This document shows positions 43,026-51,578 of a stretch of 64,000 nt of DNA, piece by piece. The notes below the pieces were generated by a model. The model was not told the DNA's origin, searched no databases, and saw only the letters and a program-made list of their open reading frames with translations. The stretch is from UMGS1883 sp045636425 (GTDB taxonomy: Bacteria > Bacillota > Clostridia > UMGS1883). The stretch is taken from positions 1 through 64,000 of the forward strand of contig JAZTXM010000013.1 in the NCBI GenBank assembly GCA_045636425.1, in the 5' to 3' direction. Position numbers and translations under genes: made by a program. Numbering within the stretch: position 1 is the first letter of the stretch; every line of letters begins with the position of its first letter.

Positions 43026-43613
43026 ATGAAAAAATTTGTATGTTCAGTATGCGGTTATGTTCACGAGGGAGACAATCCTCCCGCAGCATGCCCCGTTTGT
43101 AAGGTTCCTGCTGAAAAATTCAAGGAAATGCAGGAGGGTGCAGCTCTTGCGGCAGAGCATGAATACGGAGTTTATGCGAAAACTGTAAAGAATAATCCCG
43201 ATATTTCCGAGGAAGTCAAGAAGTATATCTTTGAACAGCTCATGGCAAACTTTAACGGAGAGTGTGCGGAAGTTGGTATGTACCTTTGCATGGCAAGAAT
43301 TGCACACCGTGAGGGATATCCCGAAGTTGGCTTGTACTGGGAAAAGGCCGCATATGAAGAAGCGGAACACGCTGCAAAATTTGCAGAGCTTCTCGGTGAG
43401 GACCTTGAGCCTAACATGAAAGCTACCACAAAGGATAATCTTAAATGGAGAGTAGACTGTGAATATGGTGCAACTCAGGGTAAGTTTGACCTTGCTTCCT
43501 GTGCAAAGAAGAACGGCCTTGATGCGATCCATGATACAGTTCATGAAATGGCGCGCGACGAAGCTCGACATGGTAAAGGTCTTGAAGGACTTTTAAACCG
43601 CTATTTTAAATAA
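43026..43613 (+). CDS. Reverse rubrerythrin (rubredoxin domain first)
   Basis: The 195-residue protein begins with a rubredoxin domain (CSVCGYVHEGDNPPAACPVCKVPAEKF), followed by a four-helix diiron domain with the ligand motifs NGECAEVGMY, EEAEHAAKF and DEARHG. This domain order is that of the reverse rubrerythrins of Clostridium, which reduce hydrogen peroxide and oxygen using NADH through helper proteins. GAGAGG precedes the start. It follows perR closely and is probably controlled by it, either from the shared transcript or the operator upstream. Confidence 0.92.
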   Translation: MKKFVCSVCGYVHEGDNPPAACPVCKVPAEKFKEMQEGAALAAEHEYGVYAKTVKNNPDISEEVKKYIFEQLMANFNGECAEVGMYLCMARIAHREGYPEVGLYWEKAAYEEAEHAAKFAELLGEDLEPNMKATTKDNLKWRVDCEYGATQGKFDLASCAKKNGLDAIHDTVHEMARDEARHGKGLEGLLNRYFK

Positions 43614-43638
43614 AATAGATACAAATAAATGCGATTTG

Positions 43639-43670
43639 AAACAGAGGTTGAGATTTCTCAGCCTCTGTTT
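43639..43670 (+). terminator. Terminator after rubrerythrin
   Basis: AAACAGAGGTTGAG (43639-43652) pairs with CTCAGCCTCTGTTT (43657-43670), including one G-U pair, and is followed by TCATTT. Confidence 0.8.
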
Positions 43671-43704
43671 TCATTTAACTTTCTTATGTTTTTGCGAAAA
43701 AGTA

Positions 43705-43762
43705 TTGAATTTATATGGTTATTGTGATATAAGTTTTATGTATGAGTTTGTAACAACTTATA
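43705..43762 (+). promoter_or_regulatory. Promoter and inverted repeat before the rhamnose regulator
   Basis: TTGAAT (43705-43710) and TATAAG (43728-43733) are 17 bases apart. TATAAGTT (43728-43735) and AACTTATA (43755-43762) form an 8 bp inverted repeat overlapping the -10, possibly an operator for the AraC protein itself. The leader to the start is about 100 bases. Confidence 0.5.
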
Positions 43763-43836
43763 ACCGATGATTGCTTGTGTATGATTATACCACAGCATTC
43801 TTTTGTGAATGTAGAGCAGAGAAAGGCGGTGCAAGA

Positions 43837-44805
43837 GTGATTAACAGCGGATTGCTTGATAAGTTAAGAGTAATAACAGTAGAAGAGCAGAAATTTTTAG
43901 ACGGTGGAATAAATATAGAACGCAGTATTTATATGAAAAGTTCACTTAATGTGATAAACAGTCAAAAACTGCTTGAAAGAGGTAAGTTAATCACCGTCAG
44001 GCCCCACACTCGATTTGTAAGATTTCCGGAACATTCCCACGACTTTATTGAAATGGTATATATGTGCAGCGGATGCACATCGCACATTGTAAACGGAAAG
44101 AAAGTCACTCTTAAAGAAGGCGAGCTTTTGATTTTGTGTCAAAGTGCCGTTCAGGAAATACTGCCAGCGGGATTTGATGATATTGCAGTGAATTTTATTG
44201 TTTTGCCGTCATTCTTTGATGACGTGTTGAAAATAATCGGGGAAGAAAATACGCCTCTCAGAAAGTTCCTTTTCGATACAATTAAAGGTAATAACAGTGA
44301 ATCGGGATATCTGCATTTTAAAGTATCAGAAGTTTTGCCCATACAAAATCTTATCGAAAATTTAATATGGAATCTTTTGCACAAAGCCTCAAACAAACGT
44401 AATATTAACCAGAAAACAATGGCGCTTTTGTTTTTGCATCTGATAAATCATACCGATAAGCTTGAATCATATGAGCAGGACGAAAGCATCGTGAAGGTTC
44501 TAAGGTACATAGAGGACAATTATAAGGACGGAAGCCTTTCTGAGCTTGCCAAGATACAATATTGCGATGTATGTTCACTGTCGCGTGAAATTAAAAACAA
44601 GACAGGAAAAAGCTACACAGAACTTTTACAGGAAAAAAGGTTATCGCAAGCGTGCTTTTATCTTAAGAACACAAATATGACAATAGAGGAGATTGCATTT
44701 TCCGTCGGGTATGAAAACATAAGCTATTTTTACAGAATATTTAAAAATACCTATGGTCTGTCTCCAAGAAAATACAGAGTTAGTGAAAAAGCCGGTCTTA
44801 TATAA
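43837..44805 (+). CDS. AraC-family regulator of the rhamnose cluster
   Basis: The 322-residue protein has a cupin-like sensing part (VRFPEHSHDFIEMVYMCSG, about residues 65-130) and a C-terminal double helix-turn-helix (SLSELAKIQYCDVCSLSREIKNKTG and TIEEIAFSVGYENISYFYRIFK). GTG 43837 has AAAGGCGG upstream; the frame runs 22 codons further without a site. Directly ahead of rhaB-rhaA-rhaD, it is probably the rhamnose-responsive activator, similar in role to RhaR or RhaS. The rhaB promoter has a poor -35, as expected for an activator-dependent promoter. Confidence 0.85.
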   Translation: MINSGLLDKLRVITVEEQKFLDGGINIERSIYMKSSLNVINSQKLLERGKLITVRPHTRFVRFPEHSHDFIEMVYMCSGCTSHIVNGKKVTLKEGELLILCQSAVQEILPAGFDDIAVNFIVLPSFFDDVLKIIGEENTPLRKFLFDTIKGNNSESGYLHFKVSEVLPIQNLIENLIWNLLHKASNKRNINQKTMALLFLHLINHTDKLESYEQDESIVKVLRYIEDNYKDGSLSELAKIQYCDVCSLSREIKNKTGKSYTELLQEKRLSQACFYLKNTNMTIEEIAFSVGYENISYFYRIFKNTYGLSPRKYRVSEKAGLI

Positions 44806-44823
44806 GGTTGGCTTTTCTTTTTT
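44790..44823 (+). terminator. Terminator overlapping the end of the rhamnose regulator
   Basis: GCCGG and TTGGC close a hairpin around the palindrome CTTATATAAG, which contains the regulator's stop codon. A T-rich tract (TTTTCTTTTTT) follows. Confidence 0.6.
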
Positions 44824-44858
44824 GCAAATAAAGACAGTTTTTTTATCAAATAGCGTTA

Positions 44859-44887
44859 TTAAAATTTCCTTTTTGCAGTGATATACT
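44859..44887 (+). promoter_or_regulatory. Probable activator-dependent promoter of rhaBAD
   Basis: A good -10 (TATACT, 44882-44887) is preceded 17 bases upstream by a poor -35 (TTAAAA, 44859-44864). AGGAGG of rhaB follows. A weak -35 fits a promoter that needs the adjacent AraC activator. Confidence 0.5.
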
Positions 44888-44907
44888 TTCTAAAAAGGAG
44901 GGATAGC

Positions 44908-46263
44908 ATGAAATACGCTCTTGCTATAGACATTGGTGCATCTTCAGGGAGACATATTTTAGGCTGGATTGAAGACGGAAGACTATATACGGAAGAAATT
45001 TACAGATTTGAAAACAACATCAAAGATGTAAATGGCTCACTAATATGGGATATTGAGAGCCTTGTCCACGAAGTCAAGGAAGGTATCAAAAAATGCGGAG
45101 AAATCGGAAAAATCCCCGAAACCGTTGCTATAGATACATGGGGCGTTGATTATGTCCTTTTAGATGAAAAGAAAGACATAATTTTCCCCGTATACAGCTA
45201 CAGAGATTCAAGAACCTTGGATATTATAGAAAAGGTCGAAGAAATTGTTTCCAAAGAAGACCTGTATGCACGAACCGGTATACAGAAGCTTAATTTTAAT
45301 ACGGTTTATCAGCTATACGCCGATAAACTTTCGGGTAGGCTGGAAAATGCAAAGCACTTTTTGATGATACCTGCATTTCTTTCATATTGTCTGACAGGGG
45401 TTATGAAAAACGAATATACAAATATGACCACTACAGGATTTATGAATGCCAAGGATTATAAGCCTGATACATTTGTATTAAATGAGCTTGGTATAAGAGA
45501 CGATATGTTTGGTGAAATTCTGATGCCGGGCGATTTGATTGGTGAATTCACACAGGAGATACAAGAATTTTGCGGGTTTAATGCAAAGGTTTTATTCTGT
45601 CCCAGTCACGACACTGCATCTGCTGTTGCAGCGTGCCCATTAAAGGATAATGATGCATACATTTCATCAGGAACGTGGAGTCTTATAGGAACGGAAATGA
45701 AAGAAGCCGTCCTCACAAAAGACGCACAAAAGGCTAATTTTACAAACGAGGGCGGAATAGAATATAGATTTCGTTTTCTGAAAAATTATATGGGAATGTG
45801 GCTTTTCCAAAACATCAGACGCAATCTGGGGAAAGCTCTTACCTATGACGAAATGATGATTAAGGCAATGAACGCCGGAAATTATTATTATATTGATGTC
45901 AATGCTCAGGATTTTGTTGCACCTGAAAATATGATTGATGCAATAAAGAATTATCTTAATAAGCCTGATATGACTTTGGACGAGGTTATAAACAGCGTAT
46001 ATCATTCGCTTACAAGGTCATATAAACGGGCAATTGAAGAAGTTGAATCCATATCAAATACAAAAATCAGTACAATTCATGTCGTAGGCGGAGGAAGTAA
46101 GGATAAATACCTTTGTGCCTTAACTGAAGACTATACGGGAAAGAAAGTATCTGCAGGTGCAACTGAGACAACCGCACTCGGAAACATCATTTCGCAGTTT
46201 TACACAAAAGACGGCGAATACACCTTGGATAAGTTAAGAGAAATAATAAGTAATTCATTTTAA
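44908..46263 (+). CDS. rhaB: Rhamnulokinase RhaB
   Basis: RhaB phosphorylates L-rhamnulose using ATP. The 451-residue FGGY-family kinase shows the N-terminal phosphate loop DIGASSGRHILG, ETVAIDTWGVDYVLLD, CPSHDTASAVAACPL and the C-terminal HVVGGGSKDKYLCALTEDYTGKKV. ATG 44908 has AAAAAGGAGGG just upstream. It is the first enzyme gene of the rhamnose operon. Confidence 0.93.
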   Translation: MKYALAIDIGASSGRHILGWIEDGRLYTEEIYRFENNIKDVNGSLIWDIESLVHEVKEGIKKCGEIGKIPETVAIDTWGVDYVLLDEKKDIIFPVYSYRDSRTLDIIEKVEEIVSKEDLYARTGIQKLNFNTVYQLYADKLSGRLENAKHFLMIPAFLSYCLTGVMKNEYTNMTTTGFMNAKDYKPDTFVLNELGIRDDMFGEILMPGDLIGEFTQEIQEFCGFNAKVLFCPSHDTASAVAACPLKDNDAYISSGTWSLIGTEMKEAVLTKDAQKANFTNEGGIEYRFRFLKNYMGMWLFQNIRRNLGKALTYDEMMIKAMNAGNYYYIDVNAQDFVAPENMIDAIKNYLNKPDMTLDEVINSVYHSLTRSYKRAIEEVESISNTKISTIHVVGGGSKDKYLCALTEDYTGKKVSAGATETTALGNIISQFYTKDGEYTLDKLREIISNSF

Positions 46264-46280
46264 ATATAGGAGAGAAGAAA

Positions 46281-47519
46281 ATGAGTCGATATGAAGAAAC
46301 AAGAAAAATCTACGAAAGCATGGGCGTAGACACAGAAAAAGCCATAGAAACACTGAAAAACATTCCTGTTTCCATGCACTGTTGGCAGGGAGATGACGTA
46401 ATAGGTTTTGACAGTGTAGGTGAACTTACGGGAGGTATTCAGACAACAGGAAATTACCCCGGAAGAGCAAGAAATCCCGAAGAACTTATGGCAGATTTAG
46501 ACAAGGCTATGAGCCTTGTTCCCGGTAAAAAGAAAATAAATGTACATGCCTGCTATGCAATTTTTAACGGAGAAAAGGCAGACCGTGATGAGCTACGCCC
46601 CGAACATTTTAAGGCGTGGGTTGAGTTTGCAAAGGAAAGAGGAATGGGGCTTGATTTTAATCCTACATTCTTCTCCCATGAAATGGTAAAGGACAATCTT
46701 ACTCTATCTTCCCCTGATGAAAATGTAAGAAAATTTTGGGTGGAGCATGGAAAAAGATGTATTGAAATATCACAGTACTTTGCAGAAGAAACCGGCATAC
46801 CCTGCGTTATGAATATCTGGATTCCTGATGGTTATAAGGATATTCCCGCAGACAGGCTCGGACCGAGGGAACGCTTTAAAAAATCTCTTGATGAAATTCT
46901 TTCGGTGAATTACGACAAGGAAAAAGTTTATGTGTGCCTTGAATCCAAAGTGTTTGGCATAGGCATGGAGTCATACACCGTAGGTTCAGCAGAATTTTGT
47001 CTTAACTATGTAAATCAAAAGGGAATCACTCCTCTTATGGATAACGGACACTATCATCCCACAGAAGTTGTATCGGATAAAATTGCTGCAATGCTGCCAT
47101 TTCATGAAAAAATTGCACTTCATATCACAAGGGGTGTCAGATGGGACAGCGACCATGTAGTTTTGTTTGATGATGAAACAAAGGAAATTGCAAAAGAAAT
47201 TGTTCATCATGATGCGTTAGACAGAGTCTTTATCGCAACAGATTATTTTGATGCATCAATAAATCGTATCTCTGCTTGGGTAACAGGAATGAGAAGTGTG
47301 CAGAAGGCGCTGCTTAACGCACTTTTGCAGCCGATAGATACACTTAAAAAGCTTCAGAATGAGGGAAAGTTTACAGAACTTATGGTTCTTCAGGAGGAGC
47401 TTAAAACGGCACCCTTTGGAGATGTGTGGAATGAATACTTAACTCGTGAAAATGTTAAAAATGATTATATAATCGAAGTAAAAGAATATGAAAAGAAAGT
47501 GTTGGTGGAAAGAATATGA
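46281..47519 (+). CDS. rhaA: L-rhamnose isomerase RhaA
   Basis: RhaA converts L-rhamnose to L-rhamnulose. The 412-residue barrel enzyme shows SMHCWQGDDVIGF, GLDFNPTFFSHEMVKDNLTLSSPD, the metal-binding residues around LMDNGHYHPTE and ITRGVRWDSDHVV, all typical of the family. GGAGAG precedes the ATG. Its last codons overlap rhaD by four bases. Confidence 0.95.
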   Translation: MSRYEETRKIYESMGVDTEKAIETLKNIPVSMHCWQGDDVIGFDSVGELTGGIQTTGNYPGRARNPEELMADLDKAMSLVPGKKKINVHACYAIFNGEKADRDELRPEHFKAWVEFAKERGMGLDFNPTFFSHEMVKDNLTLSSPDENVRKFWVEHGKRCIEISQYFAEETGIPCVMNIWIPDGYKDIPADRLGPRERFKKSLDEILSVNYDKEKVYVCLESKVFGIGMESYTVGSAEFCLNYVNQKGITPLMDNGHYHPTEVVSDKIAAMLPFHEKIALHITRGVRWDSDHVVLFDDETKEIAKEIVHHDALDRVFIATDYFDASINRISAWVTGMRSVQKALLNALLQPIDTLKKLQNEGKFTELMVLQEELKTAPFGDVWNEYLTRENVKNDYIIEVKEYEKKVLVERI

Positions 47520-48331
47520 AAGACATTTTAACTGCTCCTTTTGTGAAAGAAATGCAGAAGACAACTGCAAACATGTACCGTCTTGGATGGGATGAGAGAA
47601 ACGGCGGAAATATCAGCTATATGCTTGATAACGACGAGGTGGGAGAATATCTTGACCTTAAAAAGGTAATACGCACAATTCCCATCGGATTTGAGGCAAA
47701 GAGCCTTATAGGAAAAATTTTTATTGTTACAGGCACAGGTAAATATTTCAAAAATGTTCAGGATGACCCTGCAAATAATCTTGGAATAATACGTATTGCA
47801 GAAGATGGAAAAACGGCAGAGCTTTTGTGGGGCTATGAGGATGGAGGTAAGTTTACATCAGAACTTCCTGCTCATCTTATGAGCCATATGGCACGTCTTC
47901 AGGTAGACCCTGAAAATCGCGTGATTATGCATTCACATCCCACATACACGCTTGCTATGAATTATGTCCATGAGCTTGACGAAAAGAAGTTTACTCATAC
48001 CCTCTGGGAGATGTGTACGGAATGTATTGTTGTTTTTCCCGATGGTGTTGGTGTTCTTCCGTGGATGCTTTGCGGAACAAATTCAATCGGTGAAGCAACC
48101 GCAGAAAAAATGAAAGAATTCAGATTAGTTGTTTGGGGTATGCATGGAATATACGGCGCAGGAAAAACTATGGACGAAACATTTGGCCTTATCGAAACGG
48201 TAGAAAAGGCAGCCCAGATTTATATGCTTACTGCAAATCTTCCGAGAATTAACACAATTAAGGATGAAGAAATGGTAGAACTTGCTGAGTTTTTCGGAGT
48301 TAATTACCGTAAGGACTTTTTGAATTTGTAA
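47516..48331 (+). CDS. rhaD: Rhamnulose-1-phosphate aldolase RhaD
   Basis: RhaD splits rhamnulose 1-phosphate into dihydroxyacetone phosphate and L-lactaldehyde. The 271-residue class II aldolase has the GNISYML substrate segment (about residue 31), the zinc-binding HSHPTYT (about residue 141) and WGMHGIYGAG (about residue 212). The start overlaps rhaA (ATGA), which implies coupled translation. The catalytic Glu is in FTSELPAHL. Confidence 0.94.
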   Translation: MKDILTAPFVKEMQKTTANMYRLGWDERNGGNISYMLDNDEVGEYLDLKKVIRTIPIGFEAKSLIGKIFIVTGTGKYFKNVQDDPANNLGIIRIAEDGKTAELLWGYEDGGKFTSELPAHLMSHMARLQVDPENRVIMHSHPTYTLAMNYVHELDEKKFTHTLWEMCTECIVVFPDGVGVLPWMLCGTNSIGEATAEKMKEFRLVVWGMHGIYGAGKTMDETFGLIETVEKAAQIYMLTANLPRINTIKDEEMVELAEFFGVNYRKDFLNL

Positions 48332-48353
48332 GTTAGAAACAAAAGTTTGGAAT

Positions 48354-48381
48354 TGACTTTTTAAGTATTATTTGTTAAAAT
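48354..48381 (+). promoter_or_regulatory. Possible promoter of fucO
   Basis: TTGACT (48354-48359) and TAAAAT (48376-48381) are 16 bases apart, 63 bases before the start. Between them and the gene lies the near-symmetric AGTAGGTATA...TATACTGCT, a possible operator. Confidence 0.45.
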
Positions 48382-48444
48382 TGTGATAGTAGGTATATTA
48401 CATATTATACTGCTATAAAATTAAATTTCAGGAGGATGTGCAAT

Positions 48445-49593
48445 ATGGCAAACAGATTTGTTCTTAATGAAACAAGTTATCACGGTAAAGGTGCAATAAA
48501 CGAAATTGCAACCGAAATCAAGGCACGAGCATTTAAAAAGGCATTTGTATGCTCTGATCCTGATTTGATTAAGTTCGGTGTAACAAAGAAGGTTACAGAC
48601 ATTCTTGATAATGCAGGCATAGCTTATGAAGTTTTCAGCGAAATCAAGGCTAATCCCACAATCGAAAATGTTCAGGCAGGTGTGGCAGCATTTAAAGCAA
48701 GCGGTGCAGACTGTATCGTGGCAATTGGCGGCGGTTCTTCAATGGATACTGCAAAGGCGATCGGTATCATAATTGAAAATCCTGAATTTTCTGATGTTCG
48801 TTCGCTTGAGGGCGTTGCACCCACAAAAAATAAATGTACACCTATTATTGCAGTTCCCACAACTGCTGGTACAGCGGCAGAGGTAACAATTAACTATGTT
48901 ATTACAGATGCAGAAAATAACAGAAAGATGGTTTGTGTGGATGTTCACGACATTCCCGTTGTTGCTATAGTTGACCCTGATATGATGGCTACAATGCCCA
49001 AAGGTTTGACAGCAGCTACAGGCATGGATGCACTTACTCACGCTATAGAAGGTTACATCACTGCAGGTGCCTGGGAAATGAGCGATATGTTCCATATCAA
49101 GGCTATTGAAATTATTGCAAAAACTCTTCGCGGTGCAGTAGATAATACTGATGAGGGAAGAGAAGGTATGGCTCTCGGACAGTACATCGCAGGAATGGGA
49201 TTTTCAAATGTAGGTCTCGGTATTGTTCATTCAATGGCTCATCCCTTGGGTGCACTCTATGACACTCCCCACGGTGTTGCAAATGCAATTATTCTTCCTA
49301 CCGTAATGGAGTACAATGCCCCTGCAACAGGAGAAAAGTACAGAGACATTGCTAAGGCAATGGGTGTAGAAAATGCCTATACAATAAGCCTTGAAGAAGC
49401 AAGAAAAGCCGCGATTGATGCCGTGAAAAAGCTTTCTTCGGATGTTGGTATCCCCTCAGACCTTAAAGAAATCGTTAAACCCGAAGATATAGATTTTCTT
49501 GCTCAGTCTGCTTTTGATGACGCTTGCCGTCCGGGCAACCCAAGAGCAACAAGTGTAGAAGAAATTAAGGAACTCTATCTTAAGCTTATGTAA
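48445..49593 (+). CDS. fucO: Lactaldehyde reductase (iron-dependent alcohol dehydrogenase)
   Basis: This enzyme reduces L-lactaldehyde, made by RhaD, to 1,2-propanediol with NADH, closing the redox balance of rhamnose fermentation. The 382-residue protein has the NAD loop GGGSSMDTAKA, DALTHAIEGY and the metal-binding HSMAHPLGALYDTPHG of group III alcohol dehydrogenases. ATG 48445 has AGGAGGA upstream. It follows rhaD by 113 bases and probably has its own promoter as well. Confidence 0.92.
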   Translation: MANRFVLNETSYHGKGAINEIATEIKARAFKKAFVCSDPDLIKFGVTKKVTDILDNAGIAYEVFSEIKANPTIENVQAGVAAFKASGADCIVAIGGGSSMDTAKAIGIIIENPEFSDVRSLEGVAPTKNKCTPIIAVPTTAGTAAEVTINYVITDAENNRKMVCVDVHDIPVVAIVDPDMMATMPKGLTAATGMDALTHAIEGYITAGAWEMSDMFHIKAIEIIAKTLRGAVDNTDEGREGMALGQYIAGMGFSNVGLGIVHSMAHPLGALYDTPHGVANAIILPTVMEYNAPATGEKYRDIAKAMGVENAYTISLEEARKAAIDAVKKLSSDVGIPSDLKEIVKPEDIDFLAQSAFDDACRPGNPRATSVEEIKELYLKLM

Positions 49594-49604
49594 TTATCGT
49601 TGAA

Positions 49605-49640
49605 AAAGAGCGTAACTTTGGTATCAAAGTTACGCTCTTT
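49605..49640. terminator. Bidirectional terminator between fucO and tRNA-Leu
   Basis: A perfect 16 bp stem (49605-49620 with 49625-49640) with a GTAT loop ends in T runs on both strands. It serves fucO on the plus strand and tRNA-Leu on the minus strand, where it starts three bases past the CCA end. Confidence 0.92.
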
Positions 49641-49643
49641 TTA

Positions 49644-49731
49644 TGGTGCTCGAGACCGGGATCGAACCGGTACGTCTTTAAGGGACACGGGATTTTAAGT
49701 CCCGGGCGTCTGCCAGTTCCGCCACTCGAGC
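49644..49731 (-). tRNA. tRNA-Leu (TAA)
   Basis: On the minus strand an 88-base class II tRNA forms: acceptor GCTCGAG, anticodon loop CTTAAAA (anticodon TAA), a long variable arm (TGTCCCTTAAAGACGT region), T arm CCGG-TTCGATC-CCGG and an encoded CCA. The long variable arm is expected for leucine. Confidence 0.95.
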
Positions 49732-49875
49732 AACAATAGTTATTATAAACCAAAAACATGATTGTGTCAATCCCTTTTTATGGATATTTTAAGCAAAATA
49801 TTATTGCAAAGAAATTTTAATTTTAGCAAAAAATAAGAACATTAGAGAAAATTTACATTTTTTTCCAAAATATGG

Positions 49876-49904
49876 TTGACATTTGTCAAACAACCAATTA
49901 TAAT
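49876..49904 (+). promoter_or_regulatory. Sigma-A promoter of the AbrB-type gene with palindrome at -35
   Basis: TTGACA (49876-49881) and TATAAT (49899-49904) are 17 bases apart. The palindrome TTGACATTTGTCAA (49876-49889) covers the -35, nested within GGTTG...CAACC, and could be an operator. Confidence 0.8.
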
Positions 49905-49943
49905 ACAATATATAGTATATAAACTTTAGGAGGATAACTAAAT

Positions 49944-50180
49944 ATGTTTAAAGCTAGTATAACGGCAGACGGCAGAATTCAGTTTCCCAAGCCCATGCTG
50001 AAAACAATGGGAATCATAAAGAGCACAAAGGTGTATATTCACACGGAGGGTGATAAAATCATACTTACGCCGGTGGAAAAAGTATGCTCAATTTGTCATA
50101 GCACTAAAAATATGATTGAGGGATTTCCGATTTGCAGAGAGTGCGGAGAAAAAGTGCGTGACGTTATGAATCTTGAATAA
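49944..50180 (+). CDS. AbrB/SpoVT-type DNA-binding protein with zinc ribbon
   Basis: The 78-residue protein has an AbrB-like swapped-hairpin DNA-binding domain (ASITADGRIQFPKPMLKTMGI, about residues 4-48) and a C-terminal zinc ribbon (CSICHSTKNMIEGFPICRECG). AbrB-type proteins control growth-phase and sporulation genes in Firmicutes; the zinc-ribbon form is typical of Clostridia. AGGAGGA precedes the start. It may bind the palindrome in its own promoter; that is inference. Confidence 0.85.
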   Translation: MFKASITADGRIQFPKPMLKTMGIIKSTKVYIHTEGDKIILTPVEKVCSICHSTKNMIEGFPICRECGEKVRDVMNLE

Positions 50181-50187
50181 TTATAAT

Positions 50188-50230
50188 GTGAAAAGGATGT
50201 GAAAAGACGTGTTTTTCACATCCTTTTCAC
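50188..50230. terminator. Bidirectional terminator between abrB-like and spoVAE
   Basis: GTGAAAAGGATGTGAAAA (50188-50205) pairs perfectly with 50213-50230 over 18 bases around a 7-base loop, between convergent genes. Confidence 0.9.
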
Positions 50231-50243
50231 ATCCATCCCGTAA

Positions 50244-50597
50244 TTATTTACTCTTTGGTCTCGATACAAGTGCTGCGAGTAGGGCAAATACAACCGCAGC
50301 GGTGATTCCCCCGGCGGTTGCGGTCAGCCCTCCCGTAAAAACGCCCAAGACACCGTGTTTGCCGACTGCTTTTTTTACGCCTTCAAAAAGGGTGTATCCA
50401 AACCCCGTAAGAGGAACTGTAGCACCAGCACCAGCAAACTTAACAAGCTTTCCGTAAAGACCTATCAGAGAAAGAAATACTCCCGCACATACATACCCTG
50501 TAAGTAGCTTCGCCGGAGTAAGCGAGGTTTTATCAATAAAAATTTGCCCGATTGCACAAAATATACCGCCTACGATAAACGCTTTAATATAATCCAC
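50244..50597 (-). CDS. spoVAE: Stage V sporulation protein AE (SpoVAE/SpoVAEb)
   Basis: SpoVA proteins form the inner spore-membrane channel for dipicolinic acid. The 117-residue hydrophobic protein matches SpoVAE well (YIKAFIVGGIFCAIGQIFIDKT, KFAGAGATVPLTGFGYTL, GVFTGGLTATAGGI) with about four membrane segments. GTG 50597 gives the usual MDYIKAF-type start, with AAAGGAG ten bases upstream. It lies alone here, without spoVAC or spoVAD, and close behind an AraC gene on the same strand. Confidence 0.9.
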   Translation of the reverse strand: MDYIKAFIVGGIFCAIGQIFIDKTSLTPAKLLTGYVCAGVFLSLIGLYGKLVKFAGAGATVPLTGFGYTLFEGVKKAVGKHGVLGVFTGGLTATAGGITAAVVFALLAALVSRPKSK

Positions 50598-50638
50598 TAA
50601 CACCAAACTCCTTTTGTGTTAGTATTGCTGAAAATTTA

Positions 50639-51547
50639 TCATTTATTCAATATACTGTTACGGTAATTTTGTCTGTATTCACTTGGCGAAACACCAAGAT
50701 GCTTCTTAAAAATGTCGTTAAAACGTTGTTGTGCACTGAATCCGACCGACGATGCGATATCACCAACTTTAAGATTCGTTTCCTCAAGTAAGGTTTTTGC
50801 TTCCTCTATACGTACACTTAAAAGGTATTGAATGGGGCTAATGTTATAATGCTTTTTGAAAGCACGTGCAAAATGGCTTGTTGATATATATACAAACGAA
50901 GCAATGTCAGTAAGGGAAATATCGGTATTATAATTATTGTCAATATAAGATTTTGCAGACTCTAAAATTTCTTTAAGCTTGTGACCTTTTGTCGCAAGGT
51001 TGGTTTCCCATTGCGAACGCAAACTTCTGCTGAGCCATACAAAAAGCTCCATGGTAAGAAGACTTTTCAAGAACTCACTTTCGTTGTCGGGATTCTTACT
51101 TTCGTGCATTATCTGTTGCATTATGTATGAAATATTATTGCAGTTATTGTTTGAAAGCATAAAATAGCCGCCACTATCATTGTTGTCGGAGATGAATGAA
51201 ATAAAATCGTTCACACTGATATTCGAATAATCGTTGAAACTGCCTTTTTCAAATTTAAATTTTAATACAATGAATCTGCATGGCCGGCTGCATTCAATCT
51301 TAAGATAATGAGGGACTTGAGGCTTTATAAGAATAAGGTCGTTTGAATGGACTTTTACAATTGTATTGTCAATATAATATGAGCCTCGATCAATTTCCTG
51401 CATGTACACGAGCTCAAATTCATCGTGCATGCTTATGTGGTCCGGATGATATCTTGCATCCATAATTTTCTGCACAGAGTTAACAACAATGGGAAGTCCC
51501 ACGTCAGAAGCAATTAAATTATTCCACAATCTTGGAAAATCACTCAT
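50639..51547 (-). CDS. AraC-family transcriptional regulator
   Basis: The 302-residue protein has a cupin-type sensing part (HISMHDEFELVYMQEID, then the ILIKPQVPHYLKI segment) and a C-terminal double helix-turn-helix (DISLTDIASFVYISTSHFARAFKK, KVGDIASSVGFSAQQRFNDIFKKHLG). GAGGTGA lies before the ATG. Its neighbours are spoVAE downstream and the housekeeping gene pyrH divergently upstream, so its target sugar or function cannot be read from context. Confidence 0.87.
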   Translation of the reverse strand: MSDFPRLWNNLIASDVGLPIVVNSVQKIMDARYHPDHISMHDEFELVYMQEIDRGSYYIDNTIVKVHSNDLILIKPQVPHYLKIECSRPCRFIVLKFKFEKGSFNDYSNISVNDFISFISDNNDSGGYFMLSNNNCNNISYIMQQIMHESKNPDNESEFLKSLLTMELFVWLSRSLRSQWETNLATKGHKLKEILESAKSYIDNNYNTDISLTDIASFVYISTSHFARAFKKHYNISPIQYLLSVRIEEAKTLLEETNLKVGDIASSVGFSAQQRFNDIFKKHLGVSPSEYRQNYRNSILNK

Positions 51548-51578
51548 TTTTTATTCACCTCAAAAAAATATTTAACTT

